Positions 31,616 to 40,550 of a stretch of 64,000 nt of DNA are shown here, piece by piece; the stretch's first letter is position 1; each line of letters opens with the position of its first letter. The notes beneath the pieces are model-generated. The model made no database searches. It was not told the DNA's origin and saw only the letters and a program-made list of their open reading frames with translations. Origin of the DNA: Photobacterium sp. JCM 19050 (GTDB lineage Bacteria > Pseudomonadota > Gammaproteobacteria > Enterobacterales > Vibrionaceae); contig BAXG01000021.1 of assembly GCA_001310455.1 (NCBI GenBank), positions 24,971 through 88,970 of the forward strand, given 5' to 3'. The position numbers and the translations under genes are program-made.

Positions 31616-32960
31616 ATGACCACACTGTTGTTTAAAAACGCAACAATCGTAAACGAAAACAATATTGAGCTGACGGATGTACTGGTCAGCAATGGCCGGA
31701 TAGCCAAAATCAGCAAAGATATCAACGCTCCGGCTGATGCGCGGATCATTGATGCAACAGGCAAACACCTGTTACCCGGTATGATTGATGATCAAGTTCA
31801 TTTCCGTGAACCCGGTTTCCCGACTAAAGGAACCATCGCTTCCGAATCCAAATCTGCCGTGGCCGGTGGCATTACCACCTACATGGAAATGCCGAATGTT
31901 AACCCTCAGACCACTACACTTGAGGCACTCGAAGAGAAATACGAACGCGCAGCAAAAAGCAGCTTCGCAAACTACGCGTTTTACCTGGGCGCGACCAACG
32001 ACAATATTGACGAAATCCGTCGTCTGGATCCTAACCAGGCATGTGGCGTCAAAGTGTTTATGGGGGCATCCACCGGTAATATGCTGGTTAACGATCCTGA
32101 GACTCTGGCAGCCATTTTTGCTGACAGCCCGGTGTTGATCGCCACGCACTGTGAAGATACACCGATGATCAGCCAGCTGGAGGCGATTTACCGCGAACGC
32201 TACGGCGAAGATGTACCAATGCACGAACATGCCCGTATCCGTTCAGCTGAAGCCTGCCTGAAATCATCTCAGCTTGCTGTAAACCTCGCTAAGGAGCACG
32301 GTACCCGGCTGCATGTCCTCCACCTGACTACTGCAGATGAACTCTATCAGTTCGAACCGGCTAAAACGTTAGAAGAGCTGGAAAACAAACAGATCACCGC
32401 AGAGGTTTGTGTCCACCATCTGTTCTTCAACCGTGATGATTACGAGACCCTGGGCTCTCAGATTAAGTGCAACCCTTCAGTCAAAGACAAATGGCACCAA
32501 GATGCACTGGTACAGGCAGTGAAGGATGGCATTATCGACATCATCGCAACTGACCATGCTCCCCACACCTGGGATGAAAAACAAGGTACGTACTTTAATG
32601 CTCCTTCAGGCGTACCACTTGTGCAGCACGCACTGCAATCCGCGCTTGAATTTTACCACCGCGGAGAATTTGACCTTGGCTTAGTGGTACAAAAAACCGC
32701 GCACGCTCCGGCAGTTCGATACCAGGTAAAGGACAGAGGCTTTATCCGCGAAGGATACTGCTGATCTGGTCTTGGTTGATATGAACAAGCCTCACACCGT
32801 CAGCAAAGACAATATGTTCTATCAGTGCAACTGGTCTCCATTTGAAGGCTACACTTTCGGGACCAGCGTAGAAATGACACTGGTAAACGGTGAAGTTGCT
32901 TTTGAAAATGGCAACCATGCTGAACAACGTTACTCACAACGTCTCGAATTCAGTCGATAA
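31616..32960 (+). CDS. class I dihydroorotase (one frame break)
   Basis: Zinc amidohydrolase of pyrimidine synthesis, or a paralogue with a related cyclic-amide substrate. About 448 residues after repair. Metal-site motifs: DDQVHFREPG near residue 58, GVKVFMGAST (candidate carboxylated lysine), THCED, HVLHLTT and ATDHAPH. This is the multi-domain-type (class I) enzyme, unlike E. coli PyrC (class II). The frame breaks at about 32760; restoring two bases (GGG read as G) gives REGYWADLVLVD. ATG at 31616 is preceded by AAGGAAG. Allantoinase is less likely from the HFREPG signature. Confidence 0.85.
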
Positions 32961-32981
32961 CCAACGCTGATTAATGAGAAC

Positions 32982-33007
32982 AAGCCAACTTTCGGGTTGG
33001 CTTTTTT
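32982..33007 (+). terminator. terminator after dihydroorotase gene
   Basis: AAGCCAAC with GTTGGCTT, loop TTTCGG, then T6. Confidence 0.85.
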
Positions 33008-33065
33008 ATCTTCGTAAAAAGAACTCTGTTGATCGAATCGCCGGTATAGTCTCCTCGTTTATTCC

Positions 33066-33108
33066 CCAATCAGACTCATTCATTGACCATTCTGACTGGT
33101 TGAACTCA
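33066..33108. repeat. dispersed hairpin repeat B, copy 2
   Basis: Arms CCAATCAGA (33066-33074) and TCTGACTGG (33091-33099). Nearly identical to 7658-7701 over about 40 bases (differences in only a few positions). Confidence 0.7.
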
Positions 33109-33203
33109 TCTATTTCTTCGTTGCTCGTTTTGACGTTAGCCCTAGCAGCACCTGCAACTCGCGCCTTGAACTGAATGATTTCTCTTACGTCATCTCTGAC
33201 CAA

Positions 33204-33231
33204 CGAATTAGCCTAATTGGTATTAGAGATC
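33204..33231. repeat. short repeat C, copy 1
   Basis: 28 bases beginning CGAATTAGCCTAATTGG, 23/28 identical to 48313-48340. Contains the inverted pair AATTAG/CTAATT. Confidence 0.4.
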
Positions 33232-33347
33232 CCTTTCTGTTTTGTTATTTGTTTAAATAAACCAACCTATTCAAATCAGTCGCATATTGCATCTATTACC
33301 ATACAAATCAATAATGGTTTGTCTTTAAACTATTAGTGGTAGTTGCT

Positions 33348-33941
33348 ATGGATAGTATGCCAGTAATCCGTAACCGCGGTTTCACGCTCATTGAGCTTGT
33401 TGTTGTCATTGTGATTCTTGGGATCCTTGCTGTGACTGCCGCGCCGAAGTTCCTTAATTTTTCTTCTGACGCAAAAGAATCAGCCGTAAAGGCAATTGCC
33501 GGTTCCATGCAAGAAGCGGCTTCGATGTATCAGTTGAAATATAAAATAGGAAATTGCAGTTCTGAAAATCACTCCGTGGTCGATGGAGCTTCTATTCACT
33601 GGGGGGCAATTTATTCTGGTGACTGGGATATCTCACTGAACGCCAACTGTACTTACAATACGGCCTCACTTAATGGCGTTCCTGAAATTTTTGAAGTGAT
33701 GAACATTGATACAAAGGATTTTTGGTTGGTTCACACAAGAAATGACCCCGCACCAAATTCCGATGTGTTATGGGTTGCGCCATATCCACCAGCAAACAAA
33801 AAAGGTAGCCATCAGGTTGCTCACAATGGCCCGGCTTCAAATGCAAATGACATTCAGGCAACAAATTGTTATGTAAAATATGCGACTCCCAGAAATACGA
33901 AGGGAGATGCAAAAGTTTCGTACGTCGTCAGTGGCTGTTGA
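33348..33941 (+). CDS. orphan type IV prepilin (MshA-like)
   Basis: Pseudopilin/pilin of about 197 residues. Short basic leader ending in RNRG, cleavage before [20 protein letters not shown] with the Glu-5, as processed by prepilin peptidase; N-terminal hydrophobic helix, then a globular domain with four cysteines (GNCSS, NANCTYN, ATNCYV and terminal SGC) that could form disulfides. No assembly ATPase, platform protein or other pilins are nearby, so it must use machinery encoded elsewhere. Local AT content is higher than in neighbours. The ATG at 33357 is an alternative start. Confidence 0.88.
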   Translation: MDSMPVIRNRGFTLIELVVVIVILGILAVTAAPKFLNFSSDAKESAVKAIAGSMQEAASMYQLKYKIGNCSSENHSVVDGASIHWGAIYSGDWDISLNANCTYNTASLNGVPEIFEVMNIDTKDFWLVHTRNDPAPNSDVLWVAPYPPANKKGSHQVAHNGPASNANDIQATNCYVKYATPRNTKGDAKVSYVVSGC

Positions 33942-33946
33942 TCTGT

Positions 33947-33971
33947 AAAAAGCCCTTAACTGAGGGCTTTT
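33947..33971. terminator. bidirectional terminator between pilin and nucleotidyltransferase
   Basis: AAAAGCCCT with AGGGCTTTT, short loop. The stop codon of the minus-strand gene (33956-33958) lies inside the stem. Confidence 0.85.
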
Positions 33972-34867
33972 GTTTCTTTTACTAATCTCAATAATTCTTT
34001 TCGCTGTTGTTCCAATGCATTTTGAGAAAGATCCACATTGGGCCAGATAAGGCTTCTTACCCGATCTTCAAACGCTTCGGGTTTACAACTGAGCCTGTTC
34101 AAATTCGAAAGGATCCTTTTGTCTCCGGGAAAGTAACACCGGTTCTTAGCAAAAATAACTTGGATTAAACTGTGTACTGCCTGGTTAACCACACCGATAG
34201 CGTACATCACATCACTTCTTTCTATCGCAGCAATGTATTGAGAATTGTCTGCGCAAGACTCAGCTAATGAGAGATATTGAGTGGTGATATTTTCGCGCAG
34301 TGCATCCGGGTAATTTCTCGTATCCGCTTTCCAGTGGGCAAGAATATTTTGAGGATCATAGACAGGAATCAGCATCGGGAGATCAGAAAGGATCCCATAA
34401 CTGTAATAGCCTTTTGTTGACCAGCTGATAACATCTTTATCGACTTTCCCTTCACAGCATGCCTTGATGCTGTCCTCGATACACTTTGTAGAGCGTATCC
34501 AGCACTCAATTTGTGTACCGTTATAAATAAAATCCGTTCCAGCCTGGGAAAGCTCTGACTCATCTCCCCAAGAAATAACTGTTTCGACACCGTCTATCTG
34601 ACCAGACAGCAACTCGCTTCTAGCATCATTTTTTATCACTTCATCAGTGAAGATATAAATGTTTATGTCTGAGAAGCTGTCAGCCTGTTGCTGTGCATGA
34701 GAACCTCCAACAGCAATAGTACATTCACCCTTACAAAACTGTTTTAAAACAGGTACCAGTGTGGTGACGATATTGTTTAAGTTTTCAGCTAACATACGTC
34801 TTCCATGAACGATTAAGTGTCGGTTAAACCAGTGGGCAAACCACTCATTCTCTAAGTAGAAACACAT
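33956..34867 (-). CDS. nucleotidyltransferase-fold protein (Pol beta superfamily)
   Basis: Protein of 303 residues. The motif GGSHAQQQADSFSDINIYIF near residue 53 is a Pol-beta nucleotidyltransferase signature (GGSxA...DxxSDIN), with a probable third acidic residue downstream (IECW or nearby). The C-terminal half is helical (DUF4037-like layout). Members include antibiotic nucleotidyltransferases and MNT-type antitoxins; no HEPN partner is visible here, so a toxin-antitoxin role is not supported. Substrate unknown. AT-rich; between the pilin and PNPOx genes. Confidence 0.7.
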   Translation of the reverse strand: MCFYLENEWFAHWFNRHLIVHGRRMLAENLNNIVTTLVPVLKQFCKGECTIAVGGSHAQQQADSFSDINIYIFTDEVIKNDARSELLSGQIDGVETVISWGDESELSQAGTDFIYNGTQIECWIRSTKCIEDSIKACCEGKVDKDVISWSTKGYYSYGILSDLPMLIPVYDPQNILAHWKADTRNYPDALRENITTQYLSLAESCADNSQYIAAIERSDVMYAIGVVNQAVHSLIQVIFAKNRCYFPGDKRILSNLNRLSCKPEAFEDRVRSLIWPNVDLSQNALEQQRKELLRLVKETKALS

Positions 34868-35184
34868 GTCTCACATTTGATTTATTAATAACCTAGCATA
34901 GTGATTAATTTAACACCACCTATTGTTCGAAATTTATTCTCACTTATTAATATTGCTCACAAATAATTTAAGCAGATCTTTTCTCCCTTTTTGTGTATTT
35001 ATTTTCCATGACGGATAGTCGGATGATCATTATTCACGATCATAAAAAGATCTTTATGGGTATCACCAAAAAGATCCTTATATTGTTACGACAGTATTTT
35101 GCCGTCGAACAGTCATATTAGAGGAGACTAAAAGGCAGGGGGTGACGGAGCGAGCTTGGAAATGCCGCTCCGGCAAATGAGGCT
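34868..35184. other. AT-rich intergenic region with clustered GATC sites
   Basis: 317 bases upstream of the minus-strand nucleotidyltransferase gene. Four GATC sites occur within 52 bases (35025, 35038, 35049, 35073), with ATGATC/GATCAT inverted and AAAAAGATCTTTAT / AAAAAGATCCTTAT direct repeats (35044, 35068). CGGAGCG (35146) pairs with CGCTCCG (35166). No credible ORF. Role unknown. Confidence 0.5.
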
Positions 35185-35742
35185 TCAACTTTTATTGATC
35201 AATTCAGCAATATGGGTTTCTTTTCCATCAATGCTTACACTGTTTTTCTTTTTCCAGTATTCTCTCAACTCTTCACTGGTTCTTTTATGATGCCATTTCT
35301 TAAGATCATTTCTTTCCTGTACGTAGTCATATAATGGTACCGACATTCCGCAAGATGACTGTACAAGATCCACGTCCAACAAAAATATCTGCCGGGCACC
35401 GGCGGGATCTTCAAACTGAGCAATATATTCTTGCCATTTTTCATCTTCACAATGTATTGCAGTCGCACTACCGTAGAGGCGCACAATTTCCGGAGAGCCT
35501 TCAAAGGCGCAAAACATAAGAGTCATCCGGGACGATTCCAGTAAATGCGCCGCTGTTTCATTACCACTGCCTGTATAATTGAGCCAGATTACCTTGTTTT
35601 CACCAAGCACCTTAAGCGATTCCATGCCCTTAGGAGAAACATTAACCCGGCCTTCCGGCGCTGCGGTTGCGACAAAAAATATCTTCTGCTTTTCAATAAA
35701 CGCGATATGACGATCTGAAATATTTGCAAACTGCTTGGACAT
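35185..35742 (-). CDS. pyridoxamine 5'-phosphate oxidase-related flavoprotein
   Basis: Protein of 185 residues with the split-barrel FMN-binding fold: helix, then IFFVATAAPEGRVNVSPKG and VIWLNYTGSGNETAAHLLE, both typical of the PNPOx-like family (pfam01243). Often annotated as a general stress or FMN-binding protein; real substrate unknown. Frame intact. Lone minus-strand gene, with a clear upstream gap. Confidence 0.85.
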   Translation of the reverse strand: MSKQFANISDRHIAFIEKQKIFFVATAAPEGRVNVSPKGMESLKVLGENKVIWLNYTGSGNETAAHLLESSRMTLMFCAFEGSPEIVRLYGSATAIHCEDEKWQEYIAQFEDPAGARQIFLLDVDLVQSSCGMSVPLYDYVQERNDLKKWHHKRTSEELREYWKKKNSVSIDGKETHIAELINKS

Positions 35743-35971
35743 AACCCTGAGCCTCCCTGTCTGCTGTGCCTTATATAAGTTTACTCTATGGCAGCAGTGT
35801 CAGTATTCCTAGTTTATACCCAAGCTACGGGATTTTTGGATCAGAGTTGCTACTCACGCTTCACTCTTATTAAGGTTGTGTAATTTTTTCTCTAAACAGA
35901 AATGTAATCATCGTCAATCTGCAATATAAATCACTCTATATTGGCGTTTTTCAGACAATGGAAGTAGCAAA

Positions 35972-37186
35972 ATGAAAAAAACTCTGTATCTGGCACCGCT
36001 ATTTTTGGGTGCGTTATACGCCATGCCTACGATTGCGGCAGACGTTGAACTCGGCCCTCGCCCATATTACCTCATTGACCGTATGGAAGATGGTTCTCTG
36101 AAGGAAAAATTACTTTCCTGTGCATCCATGGAATTCAAGCAGACTGATTTTTCTATTGGCCACCGTGGTGCGCCGATGCAGTTTCCGGAGCATACCGTTG
36201 AATCTAACAAAGCGGCAGCCAGAATGGGGGCTGGTATCCTCGAATGTGATGTGACGTTTACTAAAGACAAAGAACTGGTGTGTCGTCACGCCCAAAACGA
36301 CCTGCATACCACCACCGATATTCTGGCCTCTTCGCTGGCAGAAAAGTGTACCAAAAGTTTCCAACCTGCCAATGGTGATCAAAAAGCATCCGCAGAATGC
36401 CGCACGTCTGACATCACTCTTGCTGAGTTTCGCACCCTTCAAGGAAAAATGGATGCAGCGAACAGTCAAGCGAAAACAGTTGCGGAGTACCTGGATGGCA
36501 CGGCCGGTTGGCGCACTGACCTATATTCTGCGGAAACCGGGACGTTAATGACCCATGCAGAATCTATTGCGTTGTTTAAATCTCTGGGTGCTAAATTTAC
36601 ACCGGAGCTGAAATCACCTTCTGTTGAAATGCCTTTTAATGGTTTCAGCCAGCAAGACTACGCTCAGAAGATGATCGACGAATACAAAGCGGCGGGTATT
36701 CCTGCATCAGACGTATTTGCCCAGTCATTCAATCTGAATGATGTCCTTTACTGGATTAAAAATGAACCCGAGTTCGGCAAGCAGGCTGTTTATTTAGATG
36801 ACCGCTACAATGTCGAAGGATTCGATTCCAACAAGGCATCAACGTTCAAGCCAACGATGCAAGAACTGGCTGACATGGGCGTCAATTATATTGCTCCCCC
36901 AATGTGGATGCTGGTAACCGTAAAAGACGGGGAAATTGTACCTTCTGCCTATGCTGAAAAAGCCAAGGAAGCGGGTATTAATATCATCACCTGGACCCTT
37001 GAGCGCTCCGGCCCATTGAAAACCGGTGGCGGTTGGTACTATCAGTCTATTAAAGACGTTACAAATACTGACGGCGTAATGTTTGAGCTGCTCGATGTGC
37101 TGGCGAAAGAAGTCGAAATTAAAGGCATCTTTTCCGATTGGCCGGCGACGGTGACTTATTATGCAAACTGTATGGGCATAAAATAA
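35972..37186 (+). CDS. glpQ: periplasmic glycerophosphodiester phosphodiesterase
   Basis: Hydrolyses glycerophosphodiesters to glycerol-3-phosphate and an alcohol. 404 residues with a signal peptide ([23 protein letters not shown]). Catalytic GHRGAP near residue 64, QFPEHTVES, the acidic pair [11 protein letters not shown] and ELVCRH; later WTLERSG. Longer than E. coli GlpQ (358) with an insert between residues 105 and 200, matching the larger marine-type GDPD group; the symbol is therefore tentative. The product can feed the GlpABC dehydrogenase at the other end of the window. Confidence 0.85.
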   Translation: MKKTLYLAPLFLGALYAMPTIAADVELGPRPYYLIDRMEDGSLKEKLLSCASMEFKQTDFSIGHRGAPMQFPEHTVESNKAAARMGAGILECDVTFTKDKELVCRHAQNDLHTTTDILASSLAEKCTKSFQPANGDQKASAECRTSDITLAEFRTLQGKMDAANSQAKTVAEYLDGTAGWRTDLYSAETGTLMTHAESIALFKSLGAKFTPELKSPSVEMPFNGFSQQDYAQKMIDEYKAAGIPASDVFAQSFNLNDVLYWIKNEPEFGKQAVYLDDRYNVEGFDSNKASTFKPTMQELADMGVNYIAPPMWMLVTVKDGEIVPSAYAEKAKEAGINIITWTLERSGPLKTGGGWYYQSIKDVTNTDGVMFELLDVLAKEVEIKGIFSDWPATVTYYANCMGIK

Positions 37187-37198
37187 ATTTGCTCGATG

Positions 37199-37230
37199 AA
37201 AGCCTCTGTTTCAGATGACAGAGGCTTTTT
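37199..37230 (+). terminator. terminator between convergent glpQ and ugpQ
   Basis: AAAGCCTCTGT with ACAGAGGCTTT, 8-base loop, T-rich tail. Confidence 0.87.
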
Positions 37231-37259
37231 GCTTTTTGCTTTCTACTACCGTTTTGTGC

Positions 37260-38002
37260 CTACCAGGCCTGCTTGTATTTTGACGGAAATCGGTGGGCAA
37301 TATCGGTAAACACGCCATCAACCCCCCAGTTAAAAAGCTGATTGGCGCGGGCAAGATCATTCACTGTATATACGTTTATTTTGTACCCTGCCTGTTTAAA
37401 CCTCTTCACTGTTTCTTTGGTCAGACCCTCGTCACATGGGTGAATATACTCAGCGCCACATCCCTCAAGAATCGACTCTGCGTCATCCCACAAATTGGAC
37501 GCTTCGAACAGGCAGGCAACCGCCGTCTGCGGGCGACGTCGCTTGAACTCGGCAAGCGCAAGATGATTGAAACTGGAGACGATCAGTTCACACTCCGGGT
37601 GCAGATCATCAAGCCCGGCTATCACACCCTCTATAAGCTTGAGTGTGTTTTGCCATCCTGAGGTACAGGATTTAATTTCAACATTGATATTGAGCCGATG
37701 TGAATTCACCAATGCGATAAATTGGGAAAACAACGGCAACGGCTCACCAATAAAGTCATCATGAAACCAACTTCCCGCATCGATACCAGAAAGATCCCCG
37801 GCTGACAGATCATACAGGCTTCCGCTGCGTTGGTGCACCGATCCAACGTATCGTCGTGAGAAATGACGACGGTACCATCGGCTAATACATCCACATCGCA
37901 TTCGAGCCATTTGATGCCATTTTCTTTACATTTGCTGAAAGCTTCCAGGGTATTTTCCGGAGCGAGGGAGGACATTCCACGGTGTGCAAATACTGTTTTC
38001 AT
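37260..38002 (-). CDS. ugpQ: cytosolic glycerophosphodiester phosphodiesterase UgpQ (one frame break)
   Basis: Cytosolic counterpart of GlpQ with no signal peptide. HRGMSSLAPENTLEAF at the N-terminus, LECDVDVLADGTVVISHDDTLDR with catalytic acids and histidine, NVEIKS, and C-terminal VYTVND and VDGVFTD. The frame breaks at about 37829; one missing C (CC read as C) joins DRCTN to RSGSLYDLSAGD. Repaired length 247 equals E. coli UgpQ. Start at the ATG 38002. Convergent with glpQ. Confidence 0.92.
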
Positions 38003-38357
38003 CACAATTTTCGCTGTTTTGTCTTGAGAGCGGTACGGGCTTTTTCATTATGCTCTATTTAAGCAGTTTCCCCATTCTCATGGAACGAGACGTATCGAAT
38101 AACTCTCTGTAACCTCCACTATTTCATACTTATTCAATTGAACTGCCTCCATGTTTTCACAGACCCGCGAAAGTCCGACCACTTGTCTCTGAAATGATGA
38201 ATACAAGGTGCTTTTTTTGTGACTTAAAATGTGTTTTTATTGAAGTGATGCGATGACTGCCAATTGGCCCATTCGTTGGTCATTTTGATTGGTAAGCGCG
38301 TTTAGCCCAACAATTTCGCTTTCACACCACCGTAGCAACGTAACATGGATGAGTATA
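38003..38357. other. intergenic region upstream of aspartate aminotransferase
   Basis: 355 bases between divergent genes. No credible ORF. Contains a diverged copy of hairpin repeat B at 38260-38292 and AT-rich promoter-like DNA. Confidence 0.5.
38260..38292. repeat. dispersed hairpin repeat B, diverged copy 3
   Basis: Begins CCAATTGGCCCATTCGTTGG and ends TTTTGATTGG; aligns with 33066-33099 with one gap and several changes. Terminal arms CCAAT/ATTGG remain complementary. Confidence 0.45.
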
Positions 38358-39550
38358 ATGTTTGAGAAAATCACCGCCGCTCCCGCTGACCCCATTCTTG
38401 GACTCACAGAAGAATTCAAAGCCGACACCCGCGCAGAGAAAATTAACCTGGGCGTAGGTATCTACAAAGATGAAGCCGGTAATACCCCTGTATTGGCTAC
38501 GGTAAAGAAAGCTGAAAAACGCCTCCTCGACACCGAAACCACCAAATCTTACCTGGCCATCGCCGGTACACCTGAGTATGGCGTCGCCGTTCAGGAACTG
38601 CTGTTTGGTAAAGGCGCAGAAATTATCACTGAAAAACGTGCCCAAACTGCACAGGCTCCGGGTGGTACGGGTGCGCTTCGTCTGGCAGCAGAATTTATCA
38701 AACGTCAGTTGGGCGATGTAACGGTATGGATCAGCAACCCGACCTGGGCAAACCACCAGGCGTATTCAAAGCTGCCGGACTGGAATTCAAGCTGTATTCC
38801 TATTACAACGCCGAAACCAAAAACATGGATTTCGACGCGATGCTGACTGACCTGGATCAAGCTAAAGCCGGTGATGTTGTTCTTCTGCACGGTTGCTGCC
38901 ATAACCCAACCGGCATCGACCCGGATGCAGCTCAATGGGAAACGTTGGCGAAGCTTTGTGCGGAGAAAAACCTCCTGCCAATGTTTGACTTTGCTTACCA
39001 GGGCTTTGCAAAGGGTGTTGAGGAAGATGCTGCCGGGCTGCGTACTTTCGCCAAGTACAATCAGGAACTGTTGGTCGCAAGCTCCTTCTCCAAAAACTTT
39101 GGCCTTTACAATGAGCGTGTCGGTGCCTTTACGTTGGTCGCACCAAGTGCAGACATCTCGTCTACTGCATTCAGCCAGGTAAAATCTATCGCTCGCGTTA
39201 TTTACTCCAACCCGCCGGCACACGGCTCGGCAGTTGTTACTGAAATTCTTAACGATTCGGCACTTCGTGCAGAGTGGGAAGATGAAGTAACCGAAATGCG
39301 CGATCGCATCCAACAAATGCGCGAGCTGTTTGTTCAGACGCTGAAAGATAAAGGTGTTAAGGGAGACTTCAGTTTTATTGAGCGCCAAAACGGCATGTTC
39401 TCTTTCTCCGGCCTGAACAAAGAGCAGGTTCAGCGACTGAAAGAAGAATTTGGAGTTTACATTGTTGGTTCCGGACGGATCAGCGTTGCCGGTATGACCC
39501 GCGCAAACATGGAGCCACTGTGTGACGCTATTGCAGAAATCCTGAAGTAA
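38358..39550 (+). CDS. aspC: aspartate/aromatic aminotransferase (one frame break)
   Basis: PLP enzyme of the class I aminotransferases, interconverting aspartate and 2-oxoglutarate with oxaloacetate and glutamate. 397 residues after repair (E. coli AspC 396). [50 protein letters not shown] and the PLP-lysine region [15 protein letters not shown] match AspC closely; TyrB is the alternative. Break at about 38759: GGG read as GG, restoring [14 protein letters not shown]. The ATG at 38358 fits the family start. Confidence 0.93.
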
Positions 39551-39568
39551 TTTCGGGAAGAGGCATAC

Positions 39569-39596
39569 AAAAAAGGAGGCTCTTTGCCTCCTTTTT
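39569..39596. terminator. bidirectional terminator between aspC and folE
   Basis: AAAAAGGAGGC with GCCTCCTTTTT around TCTTT; located between convergent genes. Confidence 0.88.
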
Positions 39597-39615
39597 ATTT
39601 TCAATAACTTATCCG

Positions 39616-40265
39616 TCAAATACCGTGCAAGAACTCCGCCCGGGTAGCGGCATTGGACTTGAACACACCGCCGAGAGACGTTGTTGTCGTTTCACTGGTA
39701 GTGTCCATCACCCCGCGTGATTTCACGCAATAGTGTGTTGCCTCGATGCGCACTGCGACATCATCCGTACCCAACAGCGTTTGCAGGGCAATCATCACCT
39801 GTTTTGTAAGGCGCTCTTGGACTTGTGGGCGCTGGGCAAAGAAGCGGACGATACGGTTGATCTTCGAAAGGCCGATAACGGTGTCTTTTGGAATGTAAGC
39901 AACCGTTGCGCTTCCGTCGATGGTAACAAGGTGGTGTTCACAGGTACTGGTCAGTGAGATGTTTTAACCCGCACCATTTCGTCACAGCCCATCTTGTTGT
40001 CGATGTCTGTGATTTTCGGGAAATTAGCATAATCGAGACCGGCAAAAATCTCGTCGACGTACATCTTGGCAATGCGTTCCGGCGTCTCCGCAAGGCTGTC
40101 GTCAGTTAAATCAAGGTCGATGAGAGACAAGATTTCGCGAACGTGGAATTCAATCTTCTCTTTTTTCTCTTCACGACTCAGGGTCGATGGCTTCATCGGC
40201 GTTTCGAGCCCTCGCTCAGCGAGAGCATCACGTACCTGGATTGCGGCTTCGCTCAGTGTTGTCAT
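39616..40265 (-). CDS. folE: GTP cyclohydrolase I (one frame break)
   Basis: First enzyme of tetrahydrofolate synthesis, GTP to dihydroneopterin triphosphate. About 216 residues after repair. [14 protein letters not shown], zinc/catalytic [32 protein letters not shown] and the C-terminal [11 protein letters not shown] are all present. The frame breaks at about 39962 in an A-run (minus strand), where one base joins VRVK to the residues before [10 protein letters not shown]. Start at 40265 ([15 protein letters not shown]) by comparison with E. coli; an upstream frame extension has no similarity. Divergent from moeA. Confidence 0.94.
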
Positions 40266-40550
40266 TCGATCTTCCTCAGTGGTCAGCCCGTTTTTATAGC
40301 TTTCTGTTTCTTTGTCTTGCACATTTTCTGCACAAAGTTGATTTTTAAGGCGTTACTCGGCGTTACGGAGTGCATTGCCACAAGGATCATTTTTTTGTAA
40401 TAACCTTTTGGTGAAGCATAGCGCCTCTTCTGAAAAAATACACCTCACACTTAAAGCGGCTATTAGAGTGTCAGGTCTTTTTTTGCGATAATAGGCTTCT
40501 ATTTGCTTGCTAAAGCACCAATTAGCGCTTGATACAAACAGGAATAAAAA

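Larger units (their letters stand above)
33008..33347. other. intergenic region with repeats, upstream of pilin gene
   Basis: About 340 bases with no credible gene. It holds hairpin repeat B (33066-33108) and a 28-base segment (33204-33231) resembling one upstream of the MscS-family gene. The last 120 bases are very AT-rich and probably contain the pilin promoter. Confidence 0.5.

Noticed and set aside
33006..33203. 65-residue minus-strand ORF between dihydroorotase and pilin
   Set aside because: It runs across a terminator and hairpin repeat B, has no ribosome site and no recognisable fold.
33956..34867. Toxin-antitoxin role for the nucleotidyltransferase gene
   Set aside because: MNT antitoxins are short and paired with HEPN toxins; this protein is 303 residues and has no partner.
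35146..35172. Terminator from the CGGAGCG/CGCTCCG pair
   Set aside because: No T-run on either strand and a long loop.
38705..39619. 304-residue minus-strand ORF
   Set aside because: Antisense to the conserved aminotransferase; low-quality composition, no start context.
40266..40550. Moco or other riboswitch between folE and moeA
   Set aside because: No conserved riboswitch core could be recognised; only ordinary promoter-like AT-rich DNA.
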